Below are positions 38,816-41,605 of a stretch of 41,605 nucleotides of DNA, piece by piece (positions within the stretch are counted from its first letter, which is position 1; the number at the start of each line of letters is the position of its first letter). The notes beneath the pieces were generated by a model, which was not told the DNA's origin, did no database searches, and saw only the letters and a list, made by a program, of their open reading frames with translations. Source of the DNA: Nitrospirota bacterium (GTDB lineage: Bacteria > Nitrospirota > Leptospirillia > Leptospirillales > Leptospirillaceae); assembly GCA_021840555.1 (NCBI GenBank), contig JAKBXW010000006.1, positions 1 to 41,605 of the forward strand, in the 5' to 3' direction. The translations under genes and the position numbers were made by a program.

Positions 38816-39748
38816 TCAGGGAGTCTCGAAGGGGGAATCCAGAAGAACAAGGTACGGAGGATCTCCGGGGGAGCATCCAAGGTGGACCGGTACATTCAGG
38901 GGCCAGGTCGCCATCGGCGTCCCGTGGCCCGGCAAGCTGGCCTCCATGACAGGCACCTTCGCCACGAGAGAAAGAACAAGGTCGGCCACCGACGGGGCCG
39001 GATCGTCATCCCGGGGGCTCCACCCCGAAAAAGGCCCCACCACAATGCCGGCAAGGCGGTCGAGTGCCCCCGAAAGAGAGAGCGTGCGAAGGGCCCGGTC
39101 GACAGCGTAGAGCGGTTCGTCCACATCCTCGATCAGCAGAATGGTCTCCGAAAGATCCGGGAAGAAAGGAGTTCCGGCCAGGTGGGCTAGCGATTCGAGA
39201 TTTCCTCCGGCAAGCCGGCCGCGGGCGTGACCGGGACGCAGGACCCTTGCGGCACCCAGGGGAAGGGGATCCCCTTCGCGAACCTTCCCCGAGACCATCT
39301 CCCACCAGAGCCCGAATGTCACGTCGTCCCGAAGCTCCCGGGCGTTGGGTCCCCAGAAGGTGCCAAGCGACAGCTTCCGGGTGAGGGCGGCATGGAGATA
39401 GGTCATGTCCGAAAATCCGCAGACGACGGGAATCCCGCGCAAAAAGGGGGATCCCGGTGTCTCCCAGGCTCCGAGGAGGCGGATCGCCCCCGCTCCGCCA
39501 CGATATGAAAGCACTCCCGCCGCTTCGCCCTCCGTGACGGCCGCGAGAAATTGACGCATTCGCGCCCGTTCAGGGGAGTCGCGGGACGAGGAAGCCGGGG
39601 AATCGCAAAAGACTGGGGAAAGTCCAACGGAGGAGAGCCGGTCATGGACCGGGCCCCATCCCTCGAAAGGAGCGGTCAGACCTGTCCTGACGACAAAAAG
39701 GGAATCACCGGACCTCAGGGGACGGGAAGGGCGGAGAATCCGGCCCAC
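38816..39748 (-). CDS. LD-carboxypeptidase (peptidase S66 family)
   Basis: SYRGGAGAIRLL, VVCGFSDMTYLHAAL, GRLAGGNLESLAHLAGTPFFPDLSETILLIEDVDEPLYAVDRAL, LPGHGTPMATWPLNVPV. Confidence 0.9.
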   Translation of the reverse strand: MGRILRPSRPLRSGDSLFVVRTGLTAPFEGWGPVHDRLSSVGLSPVFCDSPASSSRDSPERARMRQFLAAVTEGEAAGVLSYRGGAGAIRLLGAWETPGSPFLRGIPVVCGFSDMTYLHAALTRKLSLGTFWGPNARELRDDVTFGLWWEMVSGKVREGDPLPLGAARVLRPGHARGRLAGGNLESLAHLAGTPFFPDLSETILLIEDVDEPLYAVDRALRTLSLSGALDRLAGIVVGPFSGWSPRDDDPAPSVADLVLSLVAKVPVMEASLPGHGTPMATWPLNVPVHLGCSPGDPPYLVLLDSPFETP

Positions 39749-39750
39749 AC

Positions 39751-40005
39751 TCAGGTCTCTTTCATGAGGTAGTCCAGGAACATCTCCCGGATCGCTTCCG
39801 GAAGGGAGAGTCCCCTCTCCGAGATTCTCAACAGAAAGGCCTCGTAGAGCTCGGGGGGGACGGGAATACGCAACAGGGAATCTTCCGCGCTTCCTTCGGA
39901 CGCGGAAGCGGGAACAGACGGGGGAGAAACCTCCCCCGTCTCGATGAAGTCGGAGATACGGGGAGGACGGACGATGTCCCTGAGCGACGGCCTGGGTTGC
40001 TTCAT
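39751..40005 (-). CDS. Small ribbon-helix-helix-like protein, ParA partner candidate
   Basis: C-terminal RIPVPPELYEAFLLRISERGLSLPEAIREMFLDYL; start overlaps parA stop. Confidence 0.65.
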   Translation of the reverse strand: MKQPRPSLRDIVRPPRISDFIETGEVSPPSVPASASEGSAEDSLLRIPVPPELYEAFLLRISERGLSLPEAIREMFLDYLMKET

Positions 40006-40643
40006 GGGGATTCCCCCATCCCGACGGTAACGATTTCTTCCACCAGTGCCCTGTATTCCGATGCAGAAGGTCCGTCGGGAAAGTAGTCGACGATCGTCTT
40101 TCCGGCCGTCACCGCCTCCGCAAGGGCAATTCGCTGGTGGATGGCCGTTTCAAAAAGCGGGAAGGGGAATTCCCGAAGGGCCTCCACCGATTCGCGCGAT
40201 AGGCGCGTCCCGTGAATCTTCCGGTTCAGCAACAGCCGGGTCAGGAGCCCCGGGTTGAGCTGCTGGGCCTTTCGGATTAAGCCGACGATGTCGGTCCCCG
40301 ACCAGAGGTCGAGCGGACTCGGCTGGAGGGGGATGATGGCCAGATCGGCAACGACCAGCGCCGAACGGGTGATCGTCTCCATCCCCGGCGGGGTGTCGAT
40401 GACGACCAGGTCGTACTTCTTGGCCATCTTGGGGATTTCCTGGTCCAGAACCGGCATCGGAAGGGCGATGGTGCCCACCGGAAAGGGGCCGGATGCGAGC
40501 CCCCGCCATTTCATGGCCGATCCCTGGGGATCGGCGTCGACGAGGAGCACGTCCATTCCCCGATGGGCAAAGGCCCCGGCCAGGTTGACGGCCGTGGTCG
40601 TTTTTCCACATCCGCCCTTCTGGTTCGCGATAACGAGGATCAC
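40002..40643 (-). CDS. ParA/MinD-family ATPase
   Basis: MILVIANQKGGCGKTTTAVNLAGAFA, LLVDADPQGSAMKW, YDLVVIDTPPGMETIT. Confidence 0.95.
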   Translation of the reverse strand: MILVIANQKGGCGKTTTAVNLAGAFAHRGMDVLLVDADPQGSAMKWRGLASGPFPVGTIALPMPVLDQEIPKMAKKYDLVVIDTPPGMETITRSALVVADLAIIPLQPSPLDLWSGTDIVGLIRKAQQLNPGLLTRLLLNRKIHGTRLSRESVEALREFPFPLFETAIHQRIALAEAVTAGKTIVDYFPDGPSASEYRALVEEIVTVGMGESP

Positions 40644-40660
40644 CGAACCTCTCCTTTGTA

Positions 40661-41386
40661 TCAGGGGGCGATTCCGAACTCCCGGACCCGGTCACGGATA
40701 ACACTGAAGGCGATGTCATAAAGCACCTGGCCTTTTTCCCCGGTCGCGAGAGAGGGATCCGAACCCATGCGTCCGTCCGGATAGAGGGAACGGAACCGCT
40801 CCGCCCCCAGGGGCCATTCATGATGCGGATCGGGAGCCTGTCCAGGAGGAATGGGCGACTGGCGGTCCGGGAAAAGATGCCAGGTCACCGAGATCTCCCC
40901 GCAGGTCGCGTGATAGCCGTTCACCCCGCCGAAAAACTCCTTCTCCTTTTCCATGACCTCCGGCAGAAGCCACCAGTTGGCCAGGGTTGTCCGCCCCTCC
41001 GGGTGATTCAGGAGAAACTCCGAAAAGGCGGCCTTCAGGGAAGAATCGTTTCCGCCGTGGCCGTTGACAAAGAAAAAACGGCGGAATCCGTTCCGGTAGA
41101 AGTTGGAGAGGATTTCGCTCACGACGAGGATGAGCGTCCGGGGAGAGAGGGAGGTGCTCCCGGGAAAGGCGAGATGATGGTGCGACATTCCGTAGGCGAG
41201 GGTCGGGGCGACCATGACCCCCTCCGACTCTCCCACCCTCAGGGCCAGCGCCTCCGCCACGAGATGGTCGGTCCCGATGAGGCCGTTGGGACCATGCTGC
41301 TCGACCGATCCCACGGGAATGACCAACAGCGACGACCGTTCGAGATACCGCGCTACGTCCGGCCAATTTGTCCTGGCGAGTTCCAC
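40661..41386 (-). CDS. Creatininase family amidohydrolase
   Basis: LLVIPVGSVEQHGPNGLIGTDHLVAEALA, YGMSHHHLAFPGSTSLS, FRRFFFVNGHGGNDSSLKAAF, CGEISVTWHL. Confidence 0.92.
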   Translation of the reverse strand: MELARTNWPDVARYLERSSLLVIPVGSVEQHGPNGLIGTDHLVAEALALRVGESEGVMVAPTLAYGMSHHHLAFPGSTSLSPRTLILVVSEILSNFYRNGFRRFFFVNGHGGNDSSLKAAFSEFLLNHPEGRTTLANWWLLPEVMEKEKEFFGGVNGYHATCGEISVTWHLFPDRQSPIPPGQAPDPHHEWPLGAERFRSLYPDGRMGSDPSLATGEKGQVLYDIAFSVIRDRVREFGIAP

Positions 41387-41605
41387 CCGTCCTCCCGATG
41401 CATAAGGTTCTGTTTCAAATGCCCGATTTTCCCTATCCTACCATAACCGGACATGAACTGACCTCACCTTACCCGGATATTCCGCCGCAAAGCCCATTCC
41501 GACTCCTTAAATTTCAGATAACTCTATTGCATTATTATTTTTCCTGAAATATCATCTGAGGGGCTCCGAACCCAGGCAGTTTCCCGGATCACCGACAAAC
41601 CCCCA

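Overview
The window is a 41.6-kb, GC-rich, densely packed bacterial chromosomal segment. The gene complement fits an acidophilic Leptospirillum-like Nitrospirota; this taxonomy is inference only. Most of it is core housekeeping: an RhlE-type DEAD helicase, nagZ-rdgB-DHH phosphoesterase-ABC-F, rhodanese-rph-murI, hsp20, a RsuA/RluB-type pseudouridine synthase, a lytic transglycosylase, an M16 peptidase pair, ftsB-eno-NapC/NirT, gatC-panD-gatA-gatB, UvrD/PcrA helicase, glmS-glmU-DUF502, a secreted propeller protein, LD-carboxypeptidase-RHH-ParA-creatininase. One accessory island (about 13.43-17.92 kb) interrupts it. By eye it is bounded by a perfect 9-bp direct repeat (ATTGCCGGA) and by CAGG...-type inverted ends of a DUF4338(DruA-like)/ISAs1-type element. 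It holds a 229-bp direct repeat, an IS1595-family insertion, a HigBA-like toxin-antitoxin pair, and an ISL3::IS110 chimera. Other notable points: a 29-codon bS22/AURKAIP1-COX24-like ribosomal protein gene missing from the ORF track, an in-frame TAA in the GatB signature motif, and two apparently structured 5' leaders (lytic transglycosylase and DEAD helicase) with recognisable sigma70-type promoters.
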